Of a stretch of 64,000 nt of DNA, positions 35,891-46,873 are shown one piece after another. Origin of the DNA: Buddleja alternifolia (Eukaryota > Streptophyta > Magnoliopsida > Lamiales > Scrophulariaceae); contig CM033394.1 in assembly GCA_019426215.1 (NCBI GenBank), positions 21,472,195 through 21,536,194 on the forward strand, written 5' to 3'. Position numbers and translations under genes: made by a program. The notes below the pieces were generated by a model that worked only from the letters and a program-made list of their open reading frames with translations, was not told where the DNA came from and did not search any database. The first letter of the stretch is position 1; every line of letters begins with the position of its first letter.

Positions 35891-36760
35891 ATGGTTAATA
35901 ACCCACTATCAACTCTGCTTGAAAAGAATGTCCTCACTGGACCTAACTTTGCTGACTGTCTCAGAAACCTAAGGATTGTCCTAAGTTTCGAGTCACTGGG
36001 CTACGTACTCGAGGCCGACTGCCCTTCTGTCCCTGGGGATGATGACGATGAGGACGTGCATGATAACTATAACACATGGATCAAGGATGATATTCATGTT
36101 AAAGGTTATATGCTCGGCTCCATGAACAATGATCTGCAGTGATCCCATGAGAACATGGATGATGCAAAGTTAATATTGTAGCATCTCAAGGAGTTGTATG
36201 GAGAGCACAATAGGACTACTCGATATGATATATCAAGATAGCGTTTTGGAGCAAGAATGGAAGAATGTGAAGATGTGGGAACCCACGTCTTATAAATGAT
36301 TTCCATGATCGAGAGATTGGAAGCTCTCGACTTCACCATGAATTTCCATCTTCAGACTAATCTCATTCTTCAGTCACTCCCCAAAACCTTTTCACAATTT
36401 ATTGTGAACTTCAACATGAATGACATTGAGTGCACATTGGTTGGGCCGATGAACAAGCACTCAACTGCTCAGGGACAGATGAAGCATAAGGGGAAGGAAG
36501 TTGCTTTAGCCGTTACCACAGGGGCATCCAAACCCTTTAGAAAAAGGAAAGGAAAAGGCAAAAGGCAACTGGGAGTGTCAAAGGCATCGAGTGACACAGG
36601 GAAAGGCAAAGGGAAAGGGTTCAAGGGTAGAGGTCTAAAGAAGACAGACATATGTCTTCACTGCCGTGAGATGGGACACTAGAAATGTGACTGTCCTAAA
36701 CTAAAAACAGATATTGCTTCAGGTATAAAACTTAATGTTTTATAAAAAAAAATTATTACT
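35891..36760 (+). pseudogene. gag: Element D gag, broken
   Basis: The frame starts with PLSTLLEKNVLTGPNF and LRNLRIVL, typical of one group of plant Copia gag proteins. It continues through stops at about 36139, 36178, 36238 and 36292 to LQTNLILQSLPKTFSQFIVNF, a Lys/Gly-rich stretch and a CCHC zinc knuckle (CLHCREMGH...C, about 36655-36695, itself interrupted by a TAG). Gag would form the virus-like particle in the cytoplasm. The number of stops rules out function. The family identity is clear; the exact lineage is not. Confidence 0.85.
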
Positions 36761-36775
36761 ATTTTTTCTACTTCC

Positions 36776-39700
36776 TGGATTCTAGATTCTGGGGCTAGTG
36801 CTCACATATGCGTTTTGAATCAGGAGCTGGAAAAAAGTAAGAAGCTGAAGCATGGAGAAGTGATGATCAATGTTGGCAGCGGTCATAGTGTAGCATCCAC
36901 ACACATTGGAACCATTTCTGTTAGATTATTTTCTGGACATTTATTATTGTTAGACGATTGCCTTGGTTTGCCCAATGGGCTGAAGAATATTATTTATATT
37001 CCTGTTTTAGTCAGTAAAGGTTATTTATTTTCCTTTGCAAACAATTCTTGTGACATTTATTTTAGAAATGAATGCATTGGCAGTATGTCTTTGATAACTG
37101 GTTTATACACTATTAATGTCCAAAATAATTGTAATGTTAATGTTGTAACAAGAAAACGCAGTTTGCATGATACAAACTTAAGACAACTTTGGCACTTAAG
37201 ATTAGGTCATGTTGGGAAACATAGACTACACGAGTTTGAAAAGATGGATTCATAGACTCATTGGGATCGGATCCCTATCCCACTTGTGAGTCTTGTATTC
37301 AAGGCAAGATGACCAAATCCCCCTTCAAATGGAATTTTGAAAGAGCCTCTGAAGTCTTAGGTTTGATTCATACTGATGTGTGCGGTCCTTTTGAAAATGT
37401 GGCCCGCGGTGGTTTTCAGTACTTCATTACATTTATCGATGACCATTCTAGGTATGGCTATGTGTATTTGATGAAGTACAAGTCTAAATCACTGGAGAAA
37501 TTTATTGAATTCAAGACTTTAGTCGAAAACTAAACTGGGCATCATATTAAGGCACTTCAGTCTGATCGCAGTTGCGAGTATATGAGTGCCGAATTTGTCT
37601 AGTTCTTACGAGAACATGGCATATTGTTACAGCTTACTCCTCCAGCCGCTCCACAATTAAATGGCATAGTAGAACGAAAGAATCGAACACTATGGACATG
37701 GTTCGATACATGCTTAGCTACGCGGATTTGCCCATTTTGTTGTGAGGGCATGCGCTGCTCACATTCTGAACAGTTGTCCCTCCAAATCTATTCCTAAAAT
37801 ACCGTATCAGATATGGCGTGGAAGGAAGCCCAATCTGAAACACATAAAGATATGGGGTTGCCCAGCTTATGTGAAAAAGACCAAGGTAGAGAAATTGGAG
37901 GCTAGGTCCTTGAAAGGACGATTCATTGGTTATCCCGAGGATTCCATGTGATACCTATTCTACCTTCATGATGATCAAAGGATCATTGTTGCCTTACAGA
38001 CAATCTTTCTCAAAGAAGAATTCATTCAAGAAGGTGGAGCTAGTAGGAGAATTGTTCTTAAAGAACAAAATGAATCTCCTTTGGAAGACAGAGTTCAAGA
38101 GACCCAACCCGAATCGAAAACGACACAACCGTCAACGTAAAGGTCTACTGGAGTATCTCAACCACCTAAGAGATATGGTTATCTGCTACAAGGAGAGCCT
38201 AATTTGTATGCAGTAGCGGAAGGAAACCATGGAGATGATCCCTCTAGCTATGACTAAGCAATGACGGACATGGATTCTGCAAAATGGCATAAAGCTATAG
38301 AAGTAGACATGGATTCGATGTATTTAAACCAATTATGGACTCTAATAGATCAACCCAAAGGTATTATACCCATTGGATGCAAATGGATCTATAAGAGAAA
38401 GATAGGCCTGGATGGCAAGGTAGACACCTATAAGGCCAGGCTAGTGGCGAAAGGGTATAGTCAAAAGGAGGGGATTGACTATGAGGAAACCTTTTCACCT
38501 CTAGCTATGATCAAATCCATTAGAATTCTAATTGCCATAGCTGCATACCTAGATTTTGAGGTCTGGCAAATAGATGTGAAGACCGCATTCTTAAATGGAT
38601 TCCTCGAGGAGGAAATATATATGGAATAGCCCTAGGGTTTCATATCAAGTGCAGATCCTTATAAGGTCTGCAAATTGAATAGATCCATTTATGGACTCAA
38701 GCAGGCCTCTCCCAGTTGGAACCTTCGTTTTGATGAAGAAGTACGAAGCTACGACTTTATCAAAAACGAGGATGAACCATGTGTCTAGAAAAAGGTCAGT
38801 GGGAGCAAAATCTCATTCCTGATGCTACATGTAGATGATATTCTACTTATGGGGAATTATGTAGGTCTACTAATTTCAGTTAAGACATGACTTTCAAGCA
38901 CATTCTCCATGAAAGACTTGGGATAAGCCACCTATATCCTTGGAATTCGCATCTACAGGGATAGATCGAATAAGATGATAGGCTCTCTCAAACCCTCTAC
39001 TTAGAGAAGGTCCTAAAGCGATTTGGGATGGAGAACTCTAAAAGATGTCTTTTGCCCATGAGACATGGAATTCATCTCTTCAAAAAGATTAGTCCTCAAA
39101 GTGAGGAAGATGGAAAAGAGATGAGTGCAGTTCCCTATGCCTCAGCAGTGGGAAGTCTCATGTACGCAATGTCATGCACGAGACAAGATCTTGCCTATGT
39201 TGTGAGCATAGTGAATAGGTTTCAAGCTAACGTGGGTAAAGAACATTGGATTGCCGTGAAATCTAGCTTGAATTACTTGAGAAGAACCAAAGATATGATT
39301 CTCGTATATGTCAATGGAGAAATGAAAGTGGACGGTTATACCAATTTTGATTTTCAATGTGACATCGATGACCGCAAGTCCACTTCTGGGTTCATATTCA
39401 CTCTGAACGGTGGAGCGGTGTCTTGGAAAAGTTCCAAGCAAAGCACAACTGCTGATTCCACCACTGAAATTGAATATGTGGCAGCCTCAGAGGTAGCCAA
39501 AGAAACTGTTTGGATTAAGAAGTTCATGGTAGAACTTCAAGTTGTTCCTAGTGTGGAGCTGCCGTTGCCACTTTGGTGTGACATCAATGGAGCCATCGCA
39601 CAAGCTAGGGAACCAAGGTCTCACAATAAATCCAAACACATAGAGAGGAGATATCACATAATTCGAGAAATTGTTAGAAGAGGCGACAACGCCGTGCAGA

Positions 39701-39813
39701 AAATAATCTCCGCGAACAACGTGGTTGACCCACTCACTAAGCCATTGGAGCAGGCAGTGCTAGAGCGACATCGTGAGAAGATGGGTATTAGTTACCATAG
39801 AAATTGGCATTAA
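36776..39813 (+). pseudogene. pol: Element D pol (protease-integrase-RT-RNase H), broken
   Basis: Pieces in Copia order: protease WILDSGASAHIC (36780), GAG-pre-integrase (LWHLRLGHVGKHRLHEFEKM, 37190-37250), integrase (CESCIQGKMTKSPF, IHTDVCGPF, a LQSDRSCEY segment and LNGIVERKNR), RT (KARLVAKGYSQKEGIDYEET, WQIDVKTAFLNGFLEEE, then LHVDDILLMGN near 38830) and a long open RNase H stretch (39028-39813, with RKSTSGFIF, EIEYVAASEVAKE and KHIERRYHI). More than a dozen stops and several frameshifts separate the pieces. The RNase H part is open for 261 codons but lacks a start context. This is a dead pol gene of a Ty1/Copia element. Confidence 0.9.
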
Positions 39814-39828
39814 TTGCAAGTGGGAGAT

Positions 39829-40106
39829 TGTTAGGTATATGCCCTAGATGACAATGAGGAAAAATAGATTGTATAGGGTATCCAATTATGTATTACGAAC
39901 TTATCTTTAATAAAGACATTTATTCTTGTGTACATATAAAACTTCATGGCATTAATAAGTATTGAACAAATAGTCCATGTGTATCTAGGTTGACTCTTCA
40001 CCCTTTATGGAATAAAGAAATCTTAAGAGGGTTCGCAATAGAATCTTAATTGGGCAGTAAGATTCGACTTGTATGACACATTCTCTGACAAAGAGTGCCA
40101 GTCGAA
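39829..40106 (+). repeat. Element D 3' LTR, truncated
   Basis: It begins TGTTAGGTATATGCCCTAG after the purine tract AAGTGGGAGAT and matches 21721 onward. It stops at GCCAGTCGAA, where reverse LTR fragment F begins. Confidence 0.82.
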
Positions 40107-41210
40107 TGTTGGGGAAAATCAACCAAATGCAGCGGAAAAACGTGAATTTAAAATTTTTGGATTTTCCCTTTCAGGATCAATCCCGGGGTTAATTCTCACG
40201 TATGTACGATAGGGTTTAATAATTATTACCCGTTGTCGCGAAGTGGTTGACAAATCCTACGAATTTAGCTTCATTAAATCTTCGCGAAAAATCTCTGGCT
40301 GAAAGATATTTGATCCAAGCAGTCCAAGTGTGCTGCCTTTAAGTCGTCTCGCCGGAATAACTTGATGGAAAAAATCTTCCACCTTCTTTTACAGTATGCG
40401 ACAACTAGGAGAGAGAAAGAGGAGAGAAATTATTTTCTTGTGGTGTTTGTAATACAACTTATGACCTAGGCTTATGATTAATGTGATATTTATATTACTT
40501 AAGTCATTACTTTGGACTCAAACTAAGCCCATTACTACTCCTAGTGGCCGCCCCTCATAGGGTTTATTGTGCCACTTGGTGTATTAATTTTGTACTTAGT
40601 TTATTCTATTGTTTAATTAATTAACTTAATCCAACAAATTAATTAATTCAATTAAATAATAGATAACTCATTTAATTAATTATATTTTTCCAAGAAATAT
40701 TATATTAATTAAATCATAAATAAATTAACTTATTTCTTCAAATAATTACTTCTATTTATTTAATTTTAAGTATCCAATACTTAAAATATTACCACAAGAG
40801 AAATATCCATTTTTCCATCAAAGTTTCTTTTTTAAGCGTGACTCTTTAGGTTCATCTATATTTTGGTAATGGGAGGATTCCATTGAATATGGGACCCACC
40901 TAGCCAGTCACGTGGTCCATATTTTAACCCAAATAAGATGAAATGATTAGGTCATTGTTACGTTCCAATTGTAAATACCTTGTGAATACAAACTCTTTGT
41001 TTTCTTATCCTGGTCAAGTGAGAGTCATGGTTTTAGTCAAACTCACTAACTTGACACTATGCTGTATTTATAATAAGTTCAGATCATCGAATGCTTTGGC
41101 CAAAGACTTTAAGATCTAACTTACTTATAAATTGCATAGGATAATTCCTCGCTCAATTACGAGGGAACGAATCCTATCTTGGATATCAGTTAAGAATACT
41201 ACTTGCCCAT
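40107..41210 (-). repeat. Fragment F: reverse-oriented Copia LTR, truncated
   Basis: On the minus strand it ends GATTTTCCCCAACA and contains blocks shared with the LTRs of C and D (CCATGACTCTCACTTG, CTTTGGCCAAAG, GGCAAGTAG). Its first ~550 bp are missing: it breaks at 41210 against a chromovirus integrase. No matching partner is seen. Confidence 0.75.
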
Positions 41211-41211
41211 T

Positions 41212-42035
41212 AGGCAAGCATTCTTCAAATTGCAAGGGGTTACATTGAGTACTTCCACTGCCTACCACCCCCAAACAGATGGACAGACAGAAGTGAAAAA
41301 CAAGCGTCTTGAAGGTTACTTGAGGTGTATGGCTGGTGATCGCCCTAAGGAATGGTCTCAATGGTTGCGTCTAGCTGAATTTTGGTACAATACTTCTTAT
41401 CACTCTTCTATCAAATGTACCCCTTATGAAGCCCTCTATGGCCAAAACCCCCCTGAACATTTCCCCTACCTTTCTGCCACTTCTGGAGTGGATAGTGTTG
41501 ATAGAAGTTTACAAGCCAGGGAGTCCACTATTCGAATTTTGAATCATCATCTCACCATTGCTCATAATAGAATGAAGGTGCAAGCGGATAGACACAAAAC
41601 TGAAAGAGAGTTTGCAATTAATGATTGGGTTTTTGTTAAGCTTCAACCTTACAAGCAGATGTCATTGAAGCCTCACTACTACCATAAACTGAATCCTAAG
41701 TATTTTGGTCCGTTTAAGGTCTTACACAAAGTTGGTCAGGTGGCTTACACCTTAGAATTACTGGAAGGGAGCAAAATTCATCCTACGTTTCACGTGTCTC
41801 AATTGAAGAAGAAAATTGGTTCAAACCAGTGCCACCCTCACTTACACCTATATCACTCGCTGCACACGGGCACTTAGTTCTTAAGCCTGAAAAAATCATT
41901 GACAGGCGGCTAGCTCAAAAAAATAATCGACCAATTACACAAGTATTGGTCAAATGGTTCAATGCTTCTGATGAGGATAACACTTGGGAGGACTTATATG
42001 ATTTACGTTTGAAATTCCCTCACTTCAATCCTTGA
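41212..42035 (+). pseudogene. pol: Element G: chromovirus integrase C-terminus and chromodomain
   Basis: The frame opens within the integrase core (STAYHPQTDGQTEVKNKRLE, containing the DDE glutamate), continues through the conserved WYNTSYHSS and PYEALYG segments and a GPY/F-type module (YFGPFKVLHKVGQVAYTLEL, HPTFHVSQLKK). After a frameshift near 41830 it ends in a chromodomain (ILDR-like IIDRRL, VLVKWFNASDEDNTWED). Chromodomains steer integration by reading histone marks. This order defines plant chromoviruses of Ty3/Gypsy. Everything upstream was lost where fragment F joins. Confidence 0.88.
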
Positions 42036-42064
42036 GGACAAGGATTGTTTGGAGGAAGGGATAA
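42036..42064 (+). promoter_or_regulatory. Element G polypurine region
   Basis: GGAGGAAGGGATAA lies directly before the LTR start TGATACATG, as in chromoviruses. Confidence 0.7.
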
Positions 42065-43002
42065 TGATACATGTTATTTCTAATATTTTGTTTTTTATTT
42101 TTCTTTCTATTTTTTCCTTTTAGTTCTTTTATTTTATTTTACATACAAACAAAAAAAATACAAAAATAGGTGGAAAAGCGCAATATCAGAAAATGCAACA
42201 AAAAAAAGGAAGAGCAACTTTTACTTTTGCTGGATTTTAGTCAAGTGGACCAAGGCAAAGGAGCTGCTCTAATTGGGCCAGAAGTAAAATCAAGATGGGC
42301 CGATAAGGGGAGCAATTCAATTTAAGTCAACAATCCAGATCAAAAGGTCAACATTGGGTCATGCAAAGACGTGGAAAACAATTGCTGGAAGTAGCGTTTT
42401 TTGGAAGAGTTATTACGTTTTACATTAACTAAATCAATTAGGGTTTACTTAGAGTTTATCTGGCCAATTTAGAGTAATTAAATTAATGAACAATTAGTTA
42501 GGGTTTTGTCGTGTCAGCAATTTCCTTTTATTCTATCTGTAATTGCCATTTCTGCAGCAGAGTTTGTTAGGATCGGATCCATTTTCTCTCTCTTCAATTT
42601 TGTAAGGTTTATATACAGTTGGAAAATGAATGAAAAGGCTAAGCACTTTTTGACCCAATACGTCTTCTTCTTCTTCTTTTGTAACTGTGAGTGTAGGATT
42701 GTTTGGAGCTACTTTCCGGGTTTAATTCTAGGCTTTAATCCCCTGAGTAACTTTTGTGTGATCTCCCTAATCGAAACGGGTTGGAGCTTTTGGAAAGCGA
42801 AGAGGCGACTGTAGTTCGGGCTATTCGGGTTGAGTAGAATCGACAACAATAGTGATGCTATTTTTATATTATGTAAAATAGCTATGAACGCCCTTTGTAT
42901 TTCTATTCATTGATTCGATTGAACTGACCATAATCTTGTTTCGGGGTGATCTTTAAATTTTTTAAATTCCGCTACGCTAAGTCACCCCGAGAATAAACCA
43001 AC
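42065..43002 (+). repeat. Element G 3' LTR, interrupted at its end by element B
   Basis: It begins TGATACATGTTATTTC and runs to AATAAACCAAC, where element B is inserted. The LTR probably finishes with the A at 56821 after the CCAAC duplication, giving ...CCAACA. Confidence 0.7.
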
Positions 43003-44547
43003 TGTTAGGAATTTCATGTTAGAAGTTTTGATGATGACAATTAAGTTTTTGTTAGACCCCAAAAAAGTTGTAAGTTTATTTTCGTAGAAAACTTGTATAG
43101 GCTTTGAAGCGTTAGACTTGTAATAGATTTATTAGGCTTTGTTATCTTACTTTAGAGTGTTAGGCAAAATAGTCTTAGGCTGAGCGTCTGATGATTTCTG
43201 AGTGAGTTTATCAGTGGTAAAGTTCGAAGACTCAAGCGCCTGATCTCAGAAGATAGATACAGTCTCCAAGGGTCCACTTTGGCCAGCTATATCAAGCGTT
43301 ACCTTATGGGACAGAAGTGATTTCACCTGAATTTACTTCTAAGTCAAGAAGGAGTTTAATGCAAATATTCTCAAAGCATTAAATACCAACGGGTATTAAT
43401 TTCAAATGCATTAAATGTTGATAAGAGCATTTAATATGATAAGCAATGTCAGACGTACGGAGAAGCCACCCTATTGGACTGTCAACTATCTCAGACTGCA
43501 GCACCAACTTTCGTGCAGCAGATTTTCAGGAAAAAGGACAAAAGTTGTTCACTCGCGAAAGTGAGAGACACGCGCCAGTGCATGTGTCAAACGGACACTT
43601 TCTCCAAGAATACCTATAAATAGGACTTCAACAACAAACAAAAAGAGCAACAATTTTATCAAAGCCAAATTGCTGTTGCATTAAAATCTCATTCCTTAAA
43701 CTCTCAGAAAAGCCAGAAACTTCAAGAAACATCCAAATTGCTTTTCTTATATTCCTGAGACAGTCAACAAATATCTCAAACATTCTTTTTGAAGAAACCA
43801 GATTCCTACTGAGATATTACCAAGTTGTTTGAACTTCATCAAAATCAAACAAACCTTTTAGAAAATCCCATCCAAGCCTCGCGATCTGTGTGAAGTCGAA
43901 GTTGGATACTTGCATCATTTCTGGGTGAAAGAAGCAAGAGGGTTGAAGTGATTTGAAGCAGAAATCTGTGTGATCAAGGAGCTCAAGTCATCGACATCCA
44001 TCTCTCCCTAATTTGTAGAAGATTCTGTGTGATTCTTTGAGAATCATTTTAGTGGATTGCCTCCAAGTGCAAAGGAGAAGAAGGACGTAGTTGGGATTAC
44101 ACCACCCAACGAACCTTACAAATATTGGGTTATTTACTTTTCAGTCATTTCATTCATCTATCATATCATTGCATAAGTAAAACACAATCAAAAGCTAAGC
44201 ACCTAAGAAACATCTTGTGACGCTAAAACTTTCAAAGAGAAGACTCCAAAATCATTCCGCTGTGCTAACCCTGATTAAAAGAACTGAACGCTTAACCTAC
44301 AAGGTCAAAGTATTCAATTCCTGAAGTCTAAGTTAACTTTATAAAACAGTCTTCATTAGACGCTTCACAAAGTCTCAAATATCTTATGTGAACGCTAAGG
44401 TGAAGCGTCACACACACTTCAAGCGCCTATCATTCCAAGCGTCCAAATACGTTTAATACGAAATCTTTTTTAAGTCGAAAAAGACTTAAGGGTCTATTCA
44501 ACCCCCCCCCCCTTCTAGACCCTTTCGTATGCCACTTGGGACCAACA
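43003..44547 (+). repeat. Element B 5' LTR
   Basis: It begins TGTTAGGAATTTCATG and ends GGGACCAACA. A TATA box (CTATAAATAGG, 43614-43624) marks the likely promoter, and a C-run lies near 44501. Several CAAGCGY motifs are present. Confidence 0.94.
43614..43624 (+). promoter_or_regulatory. TATA box of element B 5' LTR
   Basis: CTATAAATAGG is a near-ideal plant TATA box. It is repeated at 55883-55893 in the 3' LTR and, diverged, at about 19092 in the older relative. Transcription would begin about 30 nt downstream. Confidence 0.75.
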
Positions 44548-44549
44548 AG

Positions 44550-44561
44550 TGGTATCAGAGC
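44550..44561 (+). promoter_or_regulatory. Element B primer-binding site
   Basis: TGGTATCAGAGC, two bases after the LTR, is the exact initiator-Met tRNA primer site of Copia elements. Confidence 0.93.
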
Positions 44562-44651
44562 GGTTAATTTTTGAAATTTTAAAATTTCCAAGCATAACTG
44601 CTTGTTTAGATCCTTTTCTTTCAAAATCTAGTTGCTTTTTAAAGCTTAGAT

Positions 44652-46853
44652 ATGGCATTTGCTAAAGTTCCCAAATTGACAGAATCAAATTTTGACACAT
44701 GGAAAGTCAAAGCATTTACGTATTTATGTTCATGCGATGATGACATGTGCGATATTATTTCAGATGGGCCAATCAAAATATACAAAGTTATCACAAGAGC
44801 GCCTGGAGCCACAGAAGAAATCCCTGATGGTTACGTTGAAAAACCAAAACAAGAATGGTCTCCAGATGAGCGTCGAAGAGCTAACTTGGACAATGTTGGT
44901 CGCAACGCTCTGTATACGGCTATTGGTGATAATGATAACTTCTTCAATAAAATCAAATCTTGCAAAACGACTAAAGAAATATGGGATAAGCTGGCTACAA
45001 TCTGTGGTGGTTCAGCTCAAATCAAAGAAAACAAACTTTCCATTGCTAAGGAAAAGTTTAACGGATTTAAGATGCTACCCAATGAAACGCTAGAGCAATT
45101 GGATATAAGATTCACAGCTCTTGTTACAGAACTTACGTCGTTGGGAATGGACTTACAGAATCGAGAAATGGTGGTTAAGATCTTTAGAAGTCTACCAAGT
45201 AAATTCTTGATGAAGACAACAGCTATGAGAGAATCAAACATGCTGGATCTCTTAACTCCAGAAGACGCCTTTTCAGAGATAAAAGCTTTTGAGTTCGAGT
45301 TGAACTCTGCTAGTGACATTGTGAGTAATCCAGTGATTGAATCTGGAGCGCTCATTGCATCAATCAAAGGCAAATCGGGTAACAAAGGAAAGAATTCGGA
45401 CATTAATGAGGAAGAAGAGTTGGCTTTGCTGAATAGATTCAGGAAGTTCTTGAGATATGAAAAGAAAGGAAAAGGTCCTAATAGTCAAGGACAAAGTTCA
45501 TATCAAGCGCCTTCTCCCATACAACAACAGTTTCAAGCGCCTCAATATTCTGTTCCTTTACCTCAAGCGCCTGCTCAATATCAAGCGTCTACTCAAAATC
45601 TCCCAGCTCCAGTGGTTTCAAAACCACACACTGCAAGGCTAACAAGTGAACAAAAAATGAAAACCAATCTTTGTTATAATTGCAGGAAACCGGGGCACTA
45701 CCAGGTAAATTGTCCCTATCCAAATGTATCCAAGCCCTCAAGGCAGGATTACTTGGATAGAAACCAATTCAGGAGCAACCTTCGACAACAAGGTTTGCTT
45801 GCGGAATCAGAACCAGCATCAGCACCTGAAGATTTAGAATCATCAGACGAAAGTAGTGATGATGATGAGCCGATAGATGACTCAGCGCTCATATGTCTCA
45901 TGGCCAGAGATGATGAAGCGTCCCCTGAGGTAATCAATGAATTATCAATTCCTCTTTCTTATGATGAATTACTTGACAAAGTCAAAGAATATTACAATGA
46001 ATGTCAAGAAGCTGCCAAAATATATCAAAATGATCTCGCTATTATTTCATCACTCACAAACGATAAAGTAACGCTCAGAGCAGAGTTGCAAATTCAGCAA
46101 CAGTGCATTGAGAAAAACCAATCGCTTGAGAGTGAAGTTATTCAATTGAGAGGTGATCTTGATATAATAGTCAAGAGAGAAGCTGATCTGATGGCTAGAC
46201 TTGCCAAGTCAGAACAGCTCATCTCATCGTTGTCCAAAGCATCCAGAAAGCTCGACAATGTGACTGAAATAACAAGGTTGTTTGGAGAAAAGACCGGTTT
46301 AGGATGCAATGAATTCGGTAAACAACCAAACAAACCTAATGTTACGGCAAACAACAAAGGAAAGGGTGTTTTCTTTGTTGAGAAAGGTTCACAAGGTCAA
46401 ACTCAAAATGAACCAAGGGACAATGGTAAGAGGCCAAATGAGAAAGTCAAAACTAACTCAGACAAGGGTAAGGCTAAAGCAAATGATCCACAAAGACAGA
46501 CTCATCCAAACGCTCAAAAAGCTAAGGATAAATCTAGTCACTGTGAATCAAGCGCTAAGCGTCTAGCACCAAACGTGCAACCCAAGCCAGAGCCAAGGAA
46601 ATACCAGCGTCGATATCCAAAACAGTCAAGATCATATTATCGATACTATGATAATTATGATTATGACTATTATTATAATCGTGGATATTATTATACATCC
46701 AAAAATTACACACAGCACAAGGTGAAACCCAAAAAGGCCAATATTCCTACTATGAAGACAAGGCAAATTTGGGTTCCTAAAGTTCTAATTAACACTAACA
46801 AGGATACTAATGTTGAAGGACCCAAGCAACAATGGGTACCTAAACAGAAATAG
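44652..46853 (+). CDS. gag: Element B Gag
   Basis: 733 codons, starting at an ATG in good context about 90 nt after the primer site. Residues ~10-220 form a Copia gag region (FDTWKVKAFTYL; NALYTAIGDNDNFFNKIKSC; TKEIWDKLATIC). A CCHC zinc knuckle (CYNCRKPGHYQVNC) lies near 341-354. It is followed by an unusually long C-terminal extension: an acidic patch (~395-415), a probable coiled coil (~440-555), a Lys/Asn-rich linker and a tyrosine-rich tail (nt ~46630-46710) ending with WVPK repeats. Gag packages the element RNA in cytoplasmic particles. It ends at TAG 46851-46853, just before pol in another frame. Undamaged, so the copy may be functional. Confidence 0.93.
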   Translation: MAFAKVPKLTESNFDTWKVKAFTYLCSCDDDMCDIISDGPIKIYKVITRAPGATEEIPDGYVEKPKQEWSPDERRRANLDNVGRNALYTAIGDNDNFFNKIKSCKTTKEIWDKLATICGGSAQIKENKLSIAKEKFNGFKMLPNETLEQLDIRFTALVTELTSLGMDLQNREMVVKIFRSLPSKFLMKTTAMRESNMLDLLTPEDAFSEIKAFEFELNSASDIVSNPVIESGALIASIKGKSGNKGKNSDINEEEELALLNRFRKFLRYEKKGKGPNSQGQSSYQAPSPIQQQFQAPQYSVPLPQAPAQYQASTQNLPAPVVSKPHTARLTSEQKMKTNLCYNCRKPGHYQVNCPYPNVSKPSRQDYLDRNQFRSNLRQQGLLAESEPASAPEDLESSDESSDDDEPIDDSALICLMARDDEASPEVINELSIPLSYDELLDKVKEYYNECQEAAKIYQNDLAIISSLTNDKVTLRAELQIQQQCIEKNQSLESEVIQLRGDLDIIVKREADLMARLAKSEQLISSLSKASRKLDNVTEITRLFGEKTGLGCNEFGKQPNKPNVTANNKGKGVFFVEKGSQGQTQNEPRDNGKRPNEKVKTNSDKGKAKANDPQRQTHPNAQKAKDKSSHCESSAKRLAPNVQPKPEPRKYQRRYPKQSRSYYRYYDNYDYDYYYNRGYYYTSKNYTQHKVKPKKANIPTMKTRQIWVPKVLINTNKDTNVEGPKQQWVPKQK

Positions 46854-46873
46854 AACTTCCCTTTTGATTGCAG
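46836..46873 (+). other. 38-nt GT...AG segment between GGTACCTA repeats at the gag-pol join
   Basis: GGTACCTA occurs at 46835-46842 and again at 46873-46880. The 38 nt from the GT after the first GG to the CAG before the second hold the gag stop, and 38 is exactly the frame offset between gag and pol. A pyrimidine-rich CTTCCCTTTTGATTGCAG precedes the second copy. It is shorter than usual plant introns. Confidence 0.4.

Larger units (their letters stand above)
21721..40106 (+). mobile_element. Element D: degenerate Ty1/Copia retrotransposon, host of element C
   Basis: Its 5' LTR is split: 21721-22652 and, after the C insertion, 33415-33929. Then come an initiator-Met primer site (33931), a long leader, gag (from 35891), pol to 39813, a purine tract and the start of the 3' LTR (39829-40106), cut off by fragment F. 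The two LTR starts share GGTATATGCCCTAG and a block ending CAAAGAGTGCCAGTCGAA, but the 5' copy has lost about 170 bp. Many stops make it inactive. The gag type (LTGPNF, LRNLRIVL) recalls the Bianca-like group, tentatively. Confidence 0.82.

Noticed and set aside
35891..39813. Possibility that element D pol is functional because of the long open RNase H part
   Set aside because: Numerous stops and frameshifts in gag, integrase and RT exclude it.
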